Assembly (NCBI GenBank): GCA_035610835.1
Contig: CM069449.1
Location: 13,960,531 to 14,024,530 of the forward strand
DNA: 64,000 nucleotides
Direction of reading: 5' to 3'
Origin: Ophiura sarsii
Lineage: Eukaryota > Echinodermata > Ophiuroidea > Amphilepidida > Ophiuridae
Shown one piece after another: positions 53,215 through 63,984 of the stretch. The notes beneath the pieces are model-generated. The model saw only the letters and a program-made list of their open reading frames with translations, did no database searches and had not been told where the DNA came from. Position 1 is the stretch's first letter, and each line of letters opens with the position of its first letter. A program made the translations under genes and the position numbers.

Positions 53215-53723
53215 AGCAGTCAACAATATGGCGACTTTCTGAACTATTTTCAACGCGATTTAAACGTAAATCATGAAATTACATGAAATATAGCTATATT
53301 AAAACTATGATTTATGAAAGCGTAGATAGAAGAAGGTAATTAATGTGTTAGATACTGTTTTAATAATAGTTTCACTTTCAGTCGCAAAGGATTTCATCTA
53401 AAAATTGTCTTCCAAAAAATCAAATCAAAAACATAAATTTAAAAAAACCTCACGACTGATTTTGTAACTCTAACTGCATGAACTGTAAGCTTATTTTATG
53501 CATCAAACTTTCTGGAGAGTTTGTGGACGTGACCTGAATAAAATTGTTGCGTCGTGTTGTGTGACAGGTAGCCTATTTAAGTTTGCTGACTGAGACCATG
53601 GACTTACTGAGCTGAGTCTGGTTTTGAACATTTTATTTTGAAGTTGTTTATTGTTGTTGATTGACTGATGTCTGATAACAAACAACCAGACCGGTGCCTA
53701 TAAATAGGCTATGTATGTTTACA

Positions 53724-53763
53724 GGAAACTGTGTACAGTGTTATTGTATTGTACACAGTTTCC
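53724..53763. repeat. 14-bp perfect hairpin
   Basis: GGAAACTGTGTACA and its exact inverse TGTACACAGTTTCC around a 12-base loop. No flanking duplication was evident. Confidence 0.6.
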
Positions 53764-53769
53764 CATTGC

Positions 53770-54946
53770 GAGATTGAAGCCTCTAGTGTGATAGCCCCTC
53801 GATTTGCGAGTCACATCGCGCGTCTCATGTGCATCTCAAGGACTTTCGGCTGTCAATCATCATAGCGTTGTCAAGATAGCGCCCTCCTTTTGACCTTTTA
53901 CAAGTCACATCACACACCACACGGGGAGGGGGGTCATTACTTTTTTAAGAAATCAAAAGGGGGTTAGGCCTATAACTTTTTAGAAAATTAAAGGGTCACA
54001 GAGAGATTTCTCAGTCAAACAATGAAATTCAATATTTTCACCTGTTTAGCCTAGGCCTAGGACAGGTGAAAATCAATATCTACCGCAAAAATAAGCAAAC
54101 AAAGCAAACCACACAGCATCGCGCACCAAAACCCTGTCAGGTTGACTCCCAGGGGGTGTTGGACAGTATCCATCCAGATCCAGATATTCAAAATCTTGGC
54201 CGTCCATGGGAAAAAAATGTAGATTTTTGTCTTTAAAAATAGCATAATCGCTGATTAGGTTAGCACTTTATAGTTTGTGCGTTGTACCTCTTTTAATATT
54301 AGGCCTTAATTTAATTGGCCTAGGCCTAAATGTTTAATTCTTGAGGGAGCCGTGACTGAGTACTACTACTTGGTACTTGGTTGGTTTTCTCCTGAAACAT
54401 CCACTGGGGATCTTGGCTAGATCATAGGGAGGTATATAAACTAAAAACTGGTCATATGGTTATAAGGTATCTGTCTCTAAAGGTCTTTGGGGTTGCACAG
54501 TCAATTATGTTTTGAGGTAGATCATTCCAACGCTTCATTGTTCTTGGAAAGAAAGAGTTCTGGAAAGTTGACTAGGATGCTTGTGAAATTGAGTGAGTGA
54601 GTGCATGCGTTTAGTTGGCCAGGCAATCAGACATCAGGATTCGTCTTGTGAAAGGCATTAACTTTAATTTAAAGTTTAGGCCTATTCATACTATCTTTAG
54701 CTCTGAATCCTAGCTCTGTGTGAGAGCTATACTTATAATGGAATGAAAACATATGTCGGCATCGGATATTCTCATCAATATTTTTCAACTTTTCTGAATA
54801 AAATTAGTCAAACTTTTGCTTCAGATATTATGTTTAAATTTAATGTTCAATTAATGTAATTCATTGGTTAACTATCTCAAACGATTTCTATTTCTAAGAA
54901 ATACTGGCTTGAATTTTGATTGTCCTATTCCCGCTGCCACAGTAAA
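53770..54946. other. No gene seen
   Basis: Intergenic sequence with scattered TAGGCCTA palindromes. A short stretch near 54520 (GAGGTAGATCATTCCAACGC) resembles the reversed C-terminal region of LINE relics but is too short to call. Confidence 0.35.
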
Positions 54947-55311
54947 CAATGGCGGCGCCAGCAACATAATTTTGGAAGGCAAAACGGGGCAAGATTTTTT
55001 TTAGGCATGAATAAAAATGATGCGCAAAGCGAGCACATTTTTATGTGCCATTTTAATCTAAAATTGTCAAATTTGGTCTAATTCTAACTAATTTGGTATG
55101 AAAATGCACACTTGCGCACAAAATGTAGCTGTTTTTATGCTAAAATTGGCAACATTTGATCTAGTTTAACCTAATTTGGTAAGAAAATGTGCACGAAGCG
55201 CAGATTTTTTTTGCCTTTTTATGCTAAAATTTAAAATTGTCAATTCTAATTTTAACTTAAATGAATATTTTTTTTGGGAAAATGCCTTGCCCCCCTGTAG
55301 CGCCGCCACTG
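54947..55311. mobile_element. hAT-type MITE with exact ACAGTAAA duplication
   Basis: CAATGGCGGCGCCAG at the left, inverted CAGTGGCGGCGCTACAG at the right; ACAGTAAA at 54939-54946 and 55312-55319. 365 bp; the interior repeats a TGCGCAAAGCGAGCACATTT-like module. Confidence 0.85.
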
Positions 55312-55590
55312 ACAGTAAAACTATGACGTGGACTGTCTACTACATGTATGCTTCATTTCGTAGCTATCCATACATAGGGTTATTCACATTTAATATTGAT
55401 CATAGAGTTGTGCGTTAACATTTTCACTATAGTATGATTACAAATTGAACGAACACCACGGACGCAGCACAAAGATCATCGCGCCCGAAATGTTCACGCT
55501 CATGGTTGTGCGCGTTTCACGCAATGTACGCAAAACGCTGCTTCAATGTGTTTGTTCAATTATAAATCCAACTATACTTATTAATAAGTA

Positions 55591-55630
55591 CTAGCGGCAC
55601 GCCCGTCCTTCGGACGGGCTTTCCCGCTAG
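55591..55630. other. Two-stage hairpin CTAGCGG...CCGCTAG
   Basis: Outer stem CTAGCGG with CCGCTAG; inner 8-bp stem GCCCGTCC with GGACGGGC around TT. It is followed by GTAGGGCCTACCAGATA, close to the module at 5985. Confidence 0.6.
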
Positions 55631-55820
55631 GGAGTAGGGCCTACCAGATAGAACACCTACAAAATAAAACAACTTAAAGTGTTGGAAAATTTATAACGAA
55701 ACTCATAGGAATAGAACAATATTTAAAACATTTTTGTTTTAAATCAAAAGGTTTTGTAGTAGGCCTAATTCAAAAGTTTTCAAATTTCAATTAAAAAACT
55801 TGAAAAAGCACCTCCCCCAC

Positions 55821-56175
55821 CCCCCCCCCCCCCCCCCCCCCCCCGCCCACCCCACGCCCCGTGGCATATTTCAACTCCAAGGCTTAAACCTTAACCATCT
55901 CCCGTAACCCATCCGTCCCTCCCCCGCCCCGTCCCCGCCCCGTGGCATATCCGTTACGCAATTTACAATTTAGCACAGTATCAAATCCCACATCTGACAC
56001 CATCGATGTGCAATTTAATAATACATTTCTTTATTAACCCCATCCCAAACCACATAACCCTAACATAGGCCATAAGAGGATCATTACACACAACCCCTAA
56101 CCCGTCACCCGCTCCCGCCCCCGCCACGTGGCTTATGCAACCCCAAGGCCTAAACCGTAACCAACTCCCGTGGCG
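55821..56175. repeat. C24 run and duplicated C-rich CCGTGGCATAT module
   Basis: C24 at 55821-55844. The module CCCGCCCCGTGGCATAT, then CCAAGGCTTAAACC and TAACCATCTCCCGT, recurs in diverged form at 56110-56175 and partly at 55925. Two to three degenerate copies. Confidence 0.5.
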
Positions 56176-56698
56176 CAGCGTATTTCTCCAATATTTGCCC
56201 GCCCGCCTTTGTAGGCGTGCGTGGGTGTAGTGCGTGCGCGTTTATTTTGCATGGCGCACTGCGACGCGTTTTGTGTTACGCGCGCCGACTGCATGGTTAC
56301 AGTGTACGCAGAGAAAAACAAACATGGCCCGTAAAAAATAGTCTCAAAAGCCGGTAAATTGCCATAATTTTGCTCATATCTCGGTCAATTCTGTACGGTT
56401 TTCGGCCATTTATAGCTTATAACACTCACATTATAATCATCTTTTATCAGTGCAATGTTCACGGCGTTTAGTTGCAAACTGAGAGAGCCTTTTATGGATA
56501 CATACATACATACATACATACATACACCATACGGTGAATTATAGTAAGATGAACATTAAACATAACAACAATTTTTTATGGCGAAGTAAGACAAATTTTA
56601 GGCAAAAAATTCAGAAATATAATTAGAAAAACTACCCTAAATAATGTGATTTTTTGGACATGCCTGATGCCTCTTTTGTAATAACCACTGAGAATTTA

Positions 56699-56958
56699 GG
56701 GGGCTGGCATTTTCTTCAGAAGGGGGTGGGTCCCAAATATACTGGGGGGGTCATAAAATTATTTCATTGAAAATGGGGGGGGGGGGGGGTCACAAATTTA
56801 TCAAAGCATGCTTGCGTGAAGAAAAAAAAAGGTAGGGGGGGTCATAAAAATATGCAGCTCTTGGATAGGGGGGGTCATGAAAAAATTGTCTGGGTCTATC
56901 CACATTTTTGGGACCCCCCCCCCCCCCCCCCCCCCTTCCGAAGAAAATGCCAGCCCCC
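56699..56958. mobile_element. TTA-flanked MITE, GGGGGCTGGCATTTTCTTC
   Basis: Inverted ends GGGGGCTGGCATTTTCTTC; TTA at 56696-56698 and 56959-56961. 260 bp; the interior has GGGGGGTCAT modules, a G15 run (56775-56789) and a C22 run (56914-56935). A TWA duplication suggests Harbinger-type mobilisation, though TA is also possible. Confidence 0.65.
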
Positions 56959-57109
56959 TTATGTATAGTGAATTACATGGCCAAACCTTTTTATTTCGCG
57001 TGTGTTTTGTATTTAGGGGCCTCAAAAAGGAGTCATGTTTTGTATACAGAAATAATTCTACAAGTTTTCTCTTCCAAATTTGTTGTTGTTGTATTTTTTG
57101 TATTTATTT

Positions 57110-57565
57110 ATTTGGGCCTTACGACCCTGGATAACCCAAGAAAGCCTCGTTGAAGCTTATTTCCATTGGGGTCCGTTAGATGTGTGAACAGCTACAGACC
57201 GGGATGATCCCCTACTCTTTGCGAAAGACTCTGTAACCTTTTAACGTGCTCGGGTATTGCTCTTCCGATGCACGGGACCACCATTGTTATTTGACTTCCG
57301 AACCACTGATTTTTGCTGCCATTAGGAAATCGTCACAACCATCTCGCTTCATTTACCAGGCTATCCAATACGGCGCACACAATGTATCAGCACTTAGATT
57401 GTAATATCCCCTAACAGCTCCCCAATCTCGCTTGGGTCGACGACGCAATTGAGACTAAGTACCTTGCCCGAGGATACAAACAAGTTGGCTGTAGCGGGGC
57501 TAGAACTCACGACCTTTGCATCGTGAGACCGGCATGCTATCCACTACACCACACATGCTCTCTTA
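57110..57565 (-). mobile_element. tRNA-derived SINE, minus strand
   Basis: The minus strand starts near 57558 with GTGGTGTAGTGGATAGC (A-box-like) and GGTCGTGAGTTCTAGCCCC (B box). The body contains TTGTATCCTCGGGCAAGGTA, the widespread SINE core related to the next entry. The end near 57110 is approximate. Confidence 0.6.
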
Positions 57566-57937
57566 TGAGAGCACGTGTTTTTCCAAATATATTTTCAATT
57601 TGGTACCGCCGTCTTATTTTAAGAATTCAGTCCCTTAGTGTAACATGATAACGCGATGGTCGATTTTTAAACTTCTTGTTTTGAATGAAAGCCAAATTAT
57701 GGGTCTTTTATCACTATCATGGATTTGATACATGTGATGCAGCATGTGTAAAACTTTTATGACACCTTTGCGAAATATGTGCCCGTTCTTTCTGACTCAC
57801 CCTGTTACAATTGGTTAATATACTGACCCAATTTTGACCCTTACTGTTTCCTTTTTTCTCTAGGAACACACATGCATATATTATCAATTGTAAATAGCTT
57901 CCCACCTTTGCAGTCTTCCTAATCAGCACAGTTCACA

Positions 57938-58041
57938 ATGGAAGTCGATGAAAGACTGCGCTACCTGGAAACTAGGATAACATCCTCCCTGCGACCAAGG
58001 AATGATGACCTGAAAGCATTGTTTGGAAGTGATCAAAACAG
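57938..58041 (+). CDS. Dynein heavy chain exon with start codon
   Basis: MEVDERLRYLETRITSSLRP, then RNDDLKALFGSDQN and two bases before GTAGGT. It starts in the style of other axonemal heavy chains: a short acidic start, then R-L-x-Y-L-E. Confidence 0.8.
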
Positions 58042-61000
58042 GTAGGTAGATGAAACGGTCGTCTCTCTGCCATTTGAACCGCAAACCCATGTAGTATATT
58101 ATGAGGAAAGAGTTAGTCATGGAAGAGCACATTTTGAGTCAAGGTGGAGATTTGCTTACCCTCAATAGCAACAAAGGTACGTCCTAGACTAACTTCACAC
58201 AGATAGCTAGCAAGGACAAACATTCCCCATTGGATGACCTGTGAGCGGAAGCGATTATTTCTCGCGGTCAATATCATCCATTTCCTTCCAAGATGAGGGG
58301 CATCTCTTCCATTTCACTGAATGCCGGTAGAAGGGTTATGGATCATGATAGGCCATTACAAATTTAGCATAAAAAGTAAGGTCAAGTGTCATGCCGAGCT
58401 AAGCTCGCACGCGGAGTGGCCATCCCTCTTTCCTTGGCGTTTGGGCCAGACTCCTCCTTGTAATGTTTGCTATGGGGGTTCGCCACTCCTACCGCACAAC
58501 GAGTTTGTTTTACCTTCCCAACATTAATTAATGCTGGTACCCATTTATAGGCCTACACCTGGGTGAAGAGAGGCAAGCGCGGTAAAGTGCCTAATTGCCC
58601 AAGGACACAACAGGCTGCTTGCAACAGGACTCGAACCCACAACCTTAGTATTGTGGAGCGAGAACTTATTCGCTGGACCACGCGTGCCTGTATTTTGTAA
58701 TTTAGCATTGTTACACATATCCTGACTTGACCACTGAAAATAATCATAATCTGGATACAATCAATCAATACATGCGCTCTGAACCCAGGGTAACTTTTGT
58801 GACACTTTTTTATTGGAATATAGTTTAGAGGGTCTCTGCGAGCAGGTAGCCGTGTAGCAATGTGTTATACAGAGTGGTCCAAAAAAAGGTTTACACTTTT
58901 TTAGAGGCAAATTTATCAAAATTGGGGAAACATGTTTCGAGAAATATGCATCTTAAAAAATGTAAACCTTTTTTGGACCGCTCTTCTGTCCATCCCAGTG
59001 TACAATGGTAATGAGTGCTTAAATTCATTCAAAATCTGCAAGCAAAATCGGAATCAGAAAATGTCTGCTTAATGCCACCGACACTTATTTTTCTTATAAT
59101 TGACCTCTCCCCCACAACAGACATGCATTCCTCGAGTTCTGCAACAACGAAGACGTCCGCCGCCTGTTCATCTACACGACGAAGCCAAAGAGTACGCTGG
59201 TGGCCTCTCTGGCTCCGCCCCAAGGAGTACGCAGCAAAGCGGTGTTCTTCCTGAAAACCAACCAGGCTTCCAAACTCACCAAGGACAACATACGTACCGA
59301 CGTGGTGTTCACGGACTGTGAGACTACGGCACTGATGCAGCTGGATTTGTTGGTTAGAGAGGTAAGGGTGACACTTACACATACAATGATTGTACCACAG
59401 GCAGAGCACTGACGGACTTTGGTATTGGGCACTGTTCGATCATAGGGTATAGACCATTTCAAATTGAGATCGGAAATCTTCGGAAAAACAGGTCACGTGG
59501 AGTAGGTGCGTTACGCGTTCTTTGCAACCGTTTGATCACATTCACAGCATTGTCCTAGTTGGTTGTCGCCTAGTGATTTACTATGTTTACATACAGCGTG
59601 CGCACATGAGAAGTAAAATGTGGAACGAGACTATTTTGGTTTTTTATCAACAAAGGCATTGACCGGCAAATTCCAAATGTATCGAGCAGACAGTAAAAAG
59701 TGAAAATATTACCCCAAATCTCTTTCATCTCACCGTTTTTTGTTACTGAAATGCCGCAACATCAACTTTGTGAGGGATGCAATTTATCACCAACACCAGT
59801 GCAATCTACCACACGGGCAGACGGGTGAAAAACATGTTTGTTTTTCTCCGGCACAGGTCATGACCTGTGAGCTGACAGGTCATGTAACCGAGCGTCAAAT
59901 CACTTGGTTAATTGTAAGCATTCGGAACTGATCGTTTATTTTCGGATTTGAAATGGTATATTTGACAGCTTGAGGCTTGATTTGCGTCTTATTTCGACTG
60001 TTTCATGCAATATTTTAACGGGCGTCTGGTGTGTCTCATTGTGACAGTGCATCCGTCGTGTGAGGCGTTGTGAATACACATTTGATGCAACGCACGCAAA
60101 GTTTGAACCACTACGTCTGTGTCGATGCAATGCACAGCAAGGTTTGACCCACTGCGAAATGTATTTTTGAGATAAATAATCATTTGATGGTACTTTTTGG
60201 TAAAAATTCCTAGAGAAGTGTCATTTTGCTGTAATTTCAGCATTTTTAACAACAAATGATTTTGCTACATTTGCAGCAAATTTTGAGTCCCCCCCCCAAA
60301 AAAAAAAATCAGAATTTTTAGCGAAATTTGATGCCCCAAAAAATCAGCATTTTTAGTGAAACTTGATACCAAAAATGGATTCTCCGACTCATTTCTTTTA
60401 CATCACATTAATAGTTCAAAAGTTACAGCGATTGATAAATTCCATGTTTTGGGGGTTAAGAGCCCCCTTAATGTCTATTGGGCTATAATTGTTCACATGC
60501 TATTTATACACAAAAATGCAGCTTGATTTGTTGCATAGAAAGGTAATACGGAAACTTTTAACCGCAATATGTAACTGTTCATACTTATAAATGCTGTTGT
60601 TATTTTACCTTCTTTATTAGATATACCTGCCACTATTATGTACAGACGGCTTACAAACCTACAGCGGTGTCAGTGCCGATAAACTTATGGATGTGCTACA
60701 TAGGATGACGGGAAATGTGGAAGTCACAAGCGGAAATGTAGACGTAAGTATATAGACATTTTAGTCACCAGTTGGGGGAGGGCAAAATTCTACAAGAATC
60801 AAAGAATCCATTCTTGCCAGGATTCTCGCTATAAGCATCGGTTGAATATAGAGGAGATTGCTAACATTCTTGCAAGAGGTTTCAAGAATTTTGACCTTTG
60901 TTGAACTTCTGACCATGCCCAAGGGGATCTGTTTGTAATCTCTCGACCTGAATCTGTAGATCTGCTAATTTAACTTGTTACCGAGTCTAGATAGAGTGGA

Positions 61001-63984
61001 AAGGTAATTTTTTTTAAAAATGATGATTAAGTTGTCAAACATTTGTAAACAATCTTATTGCTACACCAATGTTGAACCCATAAGTGAACATGACTGGTTT
61101 AAGGAAAAAGTAATGTTACCAAAAGCAGAATTGTACTTAATTTTGCTGTTAAATTAGGAGGGGCTGTTAAATTTCTAAAGATGCCTAAAAACTTTGCTAT
61201 AGTTTAGCAAGTTCCAAATTGGTGCGATTTTTTATTTTTTTTATTCCATCGTGTGATTTTGGCATGCACACCCATCACGCATGATGACAGTGTGTCCTTT
61301 TGAGTAATGAGAGCCTTTATGCGCTGCCCATGCTCTTAAGTGTATCAATTCGTTATAGGAGGTCTGCCAATTTGGAACTAACTGAACTATACAGAACAAT
61401 GCCAATTGGTGGTATACTCTATTTGGCCATCTTGAGACAGTGACGTAACTGAACAGACGCAGCTTTTACGCACGCGTGTGTATCTTCCGCCTTTCAACGC
61501 TTGTGTTTGTACGCCAGCGCCGCGAGTATGCGCGCGCGTTATGTGATGCAATTAGTAGAATACGCGGTTACGTCACTGTCTCGAGATGGCCAAACAGAGT
61601 ATAGCAAACAAGTATTTTAACTTCTATTTCCGCACTTAGTTCGATTTTGATTTTTTGAATTTTTATTATTATTGAACTATTAATCAAATGCATATAAAAG
61701 TACAATTTTGGAAACGAAATGGATCAGAGAATTCAAATTTGGCGTCAATTTTGACCAAAAATGTTGATTTTGTGAGAAAATCACAAAATTCACTTTTTGA
61801 CCCAATTTGTTTTGAAATAAGCTAACAAAAATAATTTTGAGTACAAAATGCCCAAATCGCTTGATGATGATGTAAAGACACTAATGAAGGGACTATTTTT
61901 TTTAAACCTTATCTAATATTTTTTGAAATTTTGACCAAAAAAAGTGAAAAAAGGGATTTTTTTCTCACTTTTTAGTCAAAATTTCAACAAAAATAGAATG
62001 ATTAGGTTTAAAAAAAAAAATATCCCTTCATTAGTGTCTTAACATCATCATCAAGTGATTTGGGCATTTTTTACTCAAAATTATATTTGTTAGCCTGTTT
62101 AAAAAAAATTGGGTCAAAAAAGTGATTTTTTTGTGATTTTCTCAAAAGATCAACATTTTTGGTTGAAATTTGATGCCAAATTTGAATTCTCTGATCCATT
62201 TCCTTTCCAAAAAAGTATTCTTTTATATACATTTGAGTCATAGTTCAATAATTACAGCACTCACAAGACGGAGCTCAAACACAATGGTTCGAAAAAGGTA
62301 TCTAAATTATTCCTATAACCAATAATGTTCAAAATATTTTGTTTGTTTCACAGGGTAAAATAATCTTGCCATTGCCGTCCATTGAAGTATTAGCCGAGGC
62401 AGCTAATTTACAGACTAGACGATCGGCGGTCATCCACGTCCTGGAATCGTCTGTGATTGGATGGATTAAGCAAATCAAGGTAGGCCTTGAATTGATTAAT
62501 GCAGAATCAAAATATTAGGATTTCCATTATTCCAACAACAAAAAATGTATTAGCATTTGTCAGTTTTATGCGTTATGATCTACACAATTCATCAGAATGA
62601 CCTCTTCTGACGTGTGCTGTTTTCGATTGAGGGCGCTGTTACAGTGATCAGTGAGTAGCAGACATGACTTAGAAAATGGGCCGGAGGGCGCTTGACACCA
62701 TGAGGAGACGAGAAGTTATATTTTCTAAGTCATGTCTACAATCTCACGGATCACCGTAACAGCACCCTCAACAGAAGCAGCACTGGTTAGAAGAGATCAT
62801 TCTGATGAATTGTGTACAATAACACATGAGTAAAAATGTTTGGTTGTGAAAAATGAAAATACCGATATGCCTAACTAAATTATTGGGTATGATGTCAACT
62901 AAAACTTGCCCTGTCATTTGCTATGCATATTTTCTATTCCAAATACTTTGAACAAATTCAACACCCTTTTACTTTAATATTGGATTTGTACAACAAAGAA
63001 GGGTTTGAGTCTCAACTTGATGACATAAAGTGTGTTAGTAATAGTTTTTGTTCCATTGTGGTGTATTTTCAGCTCTTACTTAGACACGAACCCCTGGCGG
63101 AACTCAGACATACCTACGGCAAAAGGCCGACACCCTTAGACGAAGTCAACATGTGGAAGAAACGCCAGCAGCTGCTCGGCTCCGTCAACGACCAGCTAGA
63201 CTCCCCCGTAGCCAGCGATATTTTGTTGAATCTGGACGAAGCCAACAGCACATACTCGCATTCGTTTCACAATGTCAGAAAAGAGATCAGTCAGGTAGGG
63301 GACTACATGCTAATTGCTCAACCCCATGGGAAGTACCTGCTGATTGGTTGACATTTATGATGTGTCAAATATTGTGCCAATCAGAGACATTGTTAGAATG
63401 ATAACAATTTTTTCAAAAAGATTACCATGAAATATTTATAAGCAAAATCATAATTGGCTATCAAGATGATTATATCATGTAATTGACCAATCGAAAGTCA
63501 GGAATGGGTAAGGGGAATGCCTCGCTTTTCTTTGAATGTAGACTTTTAGTTTTAATGCGCATACTTTATTACATGGCTAATAATAGTGCAACATTACTGA
63601 AGTCTCCACACTGTTTCTTTTTGTGGTTGTGGTTGAAGCTAAGATAAATTGGAAAAAATCCTGTTCTCGAGTAGAGGAGTTGATGGTCAGACATTTTTTA
63701 ATACTATCATTCATACCATTTTAACTCTCAAATCAACTTACTCTTGGTTTGGAGGCGGTAGAATATTTTCATCACCTTCGATAAATTCCATGTGTATACT
63801 ATTAATTCTATCGTTTTTCTACATTTTTATAATAGGCATTTGCAGAGACAAACGAGAACCTGCGATTTCTCGGTACCTTGTTGCCGTGGTTTGAGAAGTT
63901 GCACCAAGCAACGCATCCAGATGAAATGCTGAAAGTGTTTCCACCTCTTATACATACTATGCTACTAGTATGGTCTCACTCAAG
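57938..63984 (+). CDS. Axonemal dynein heavy chain, N-terminal six coding exons (gene continues)
   Basis: Exons 57938-58041, 59121-59361, 60621-60743, 62354-62479, 63073-63294 and 63836-63984 join in phase into about 321 residues. The order of motifs is that of the axonemal dynein tail (DHC_N1): a short N-terminal helix (ERLRYLETRITSSL), KAVFFLKTN, IYLPLL, GKIILPLP, HVLESSVIGWIKQIK, the W-K-K-R and NDQLDSP block, then ETNENLRFLGTLLPWFEKL. The tail binds intermediate chains and docks the motor on the doublet microtubule. Motor domain exons lie beyond the window. The DNAH subtype cannot be fixed from this part. ATG at 57938 follows an acceptor (CCCACCTTTGCAG) at 57912, so a non-coding first exon is likely. 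Confidence 0.88.
58530..58689 (-). mobile_element. tRNA-derived SINE, minus strand, in dynein intron 1
   Basis: Head GGCACGCGTGGTCCAGCG with B box GGTTGTGGGTTCGAGTCCTG; body TTGTGTCCTTGGGCAATTAG and CTCTCTTCACCCAGGTGTAG; end near AAATGGGTACC. The body motif is shared by SINEs of many marine deuterostomes. Confidence 0.75.
58870..58988. mobile_element. Mariner-like mini-MITE, AGTGGTCCAAAAAAAGG
   Basis: AGAGTGGTCCAAAAAAAGGT then TTACA, inverted at the right as TGTAAACCTTTTTTGGACCG then CTCT. About 119 bp, TA at the left. It lies 133 bp before the second dynein exon. Confidence 0.6.
59121..59361 (+). CDS. Dynein heavy chain exon 2
   Basis: Encodes HAFLEFCNNEDVRRLFIYTT through RSKAVFFLKTNQASKLTKDN to LMQLDLLVRE. 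K-A-V-F-F-L-K-T with T-x-D-N is a hallmark of DHC_N1. Phase 2 entry, phase 0 exit (GAG then GTAAGG). Confidence 0.88.
59362..60620. other. Dynein intron 2: nothing recognised
   Basis: No bounded element. The right part (60265-60480) ends GAGCCCCCTTAATG and repeats AAATTTGATGCC-like modules, resembling the right end of TTAA-flanked elements such as 36410-38248; the left end was not found. Confidence 0.4.
60621..60743 (+). CDS. Dynein heavy chain exon 3
   Basis: Encodes IYLPLLCTDGLQTYSGVSAD, then KLMDVLHRMTGNVEVTSGNV and D, before GTAAGT. Phase 0 at both ends. Confidence 0.86.
61200..61389. mobile_element. TA-flanked MITE, CAGTTCCAAATTGG family (copy 4)
   Basis: TAGTTTAGCAAGTTCCAAAT at the left; inverted CCAATTTGGAACTAACTGAA then CTA at the right; TA at 61198-61199 and 61390-61391. 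190 bp. Confidence 0.78.
61415..61601. mobile_element. TA-flanked MITE, CTCTATTTGGCC family (copy 2)
   Basis: TACTCTATTTGGCCATCTTG with GACAGTGACGTAAC inside, exactly or nearly mirrored at the right; TA at 61413-61414 and 61602-61603. It lies 25 bp from the previous MITE. Confidence 0.85.
61640..62270. mobile_element. Fold-back element (relative of 36410-38248)
   Basis: Arms of about 310 bp: TTATTATTATTGAACTATTA at the left mirrors TCATAGTTCAATAATTACAG at the right, and TGATGATGTAAAGACACTAA is mirrored near 62040. It holds the empty site for the element at 36476. The TTAA termini are missing. Confidence 0.65.
62272..62322 (+). repeat. 3' terminal scrap of the 42205-type retroelement
   Basis: CGGAGCTCAAACACAATGGT then TCGAAAAAGGTATC repeats the sequence at 42467-42515. 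It sits at the truncated end of the fold-back element and 32 bp before dynein exon 4. Confidence 0.6.
62354..62479 (+). CDS. Dynein heavy chain exon 4
   Basis: Encodes GKIILPLPSIEVLAEAANLQ, then TRRSAVIHVLESSVIGWIKQ and IK, before GTAGGC. G-K-x-x-L-P-x-P followed by H-x-L-E-S-x-x-I-x-W is conserved in axonemal heavy chains. Phase 0 at both ends. Confidence 0.9.
62576..62820. mobile_element. Hairpin MITE in dynein intron 4
   Basis: Arms of about 95 bp: TACACAATTCATCAGAATGA at the left and its inverse at the right, with GAGGGCGCTGTTAC and AGACATGACTTAGAAAAT also mirrored. The middle 55 bp is GC-rich. Target duplication was not resolved. Confidence 0.65.
63073..63294 (+). CDS. Dynein heavy chain exon 5
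   Basis: Encodes LLLRHEPLAELRHTYGKRPT, then PLDEVNMWKKRQQLLGSVND, QLDSPVASDILLNLDEANS and further to KEISQ. It holds the W-K-x-R and N-D-Q-L block of DHC_N1. Phase 0 at both ends. The frame is open upstream of the acceptor TTTTCAG, but that part lacks coding character. Confidence 0.9.
63836..63984 (+). CDS. Dynein heavy chain exon 6
   Basis: Encodes AFAETNENLRFLGTLLPWFE, then KLHQATHPDEMLKVFPPLIH and TMLLVWSHS, leaving in phase 2 before GTTAGT. It ends 16 bp before the window edge, so the next exon is outside. Confidence 0.88.

Noticed and set aside
62923..63072. Extension of dynein exon 5 upstream of its acceptor
   Set aside because: The frame is open but AT-rich, and a good acceptor (TTTTCAG) at 63072 restores the phase from exon 4.
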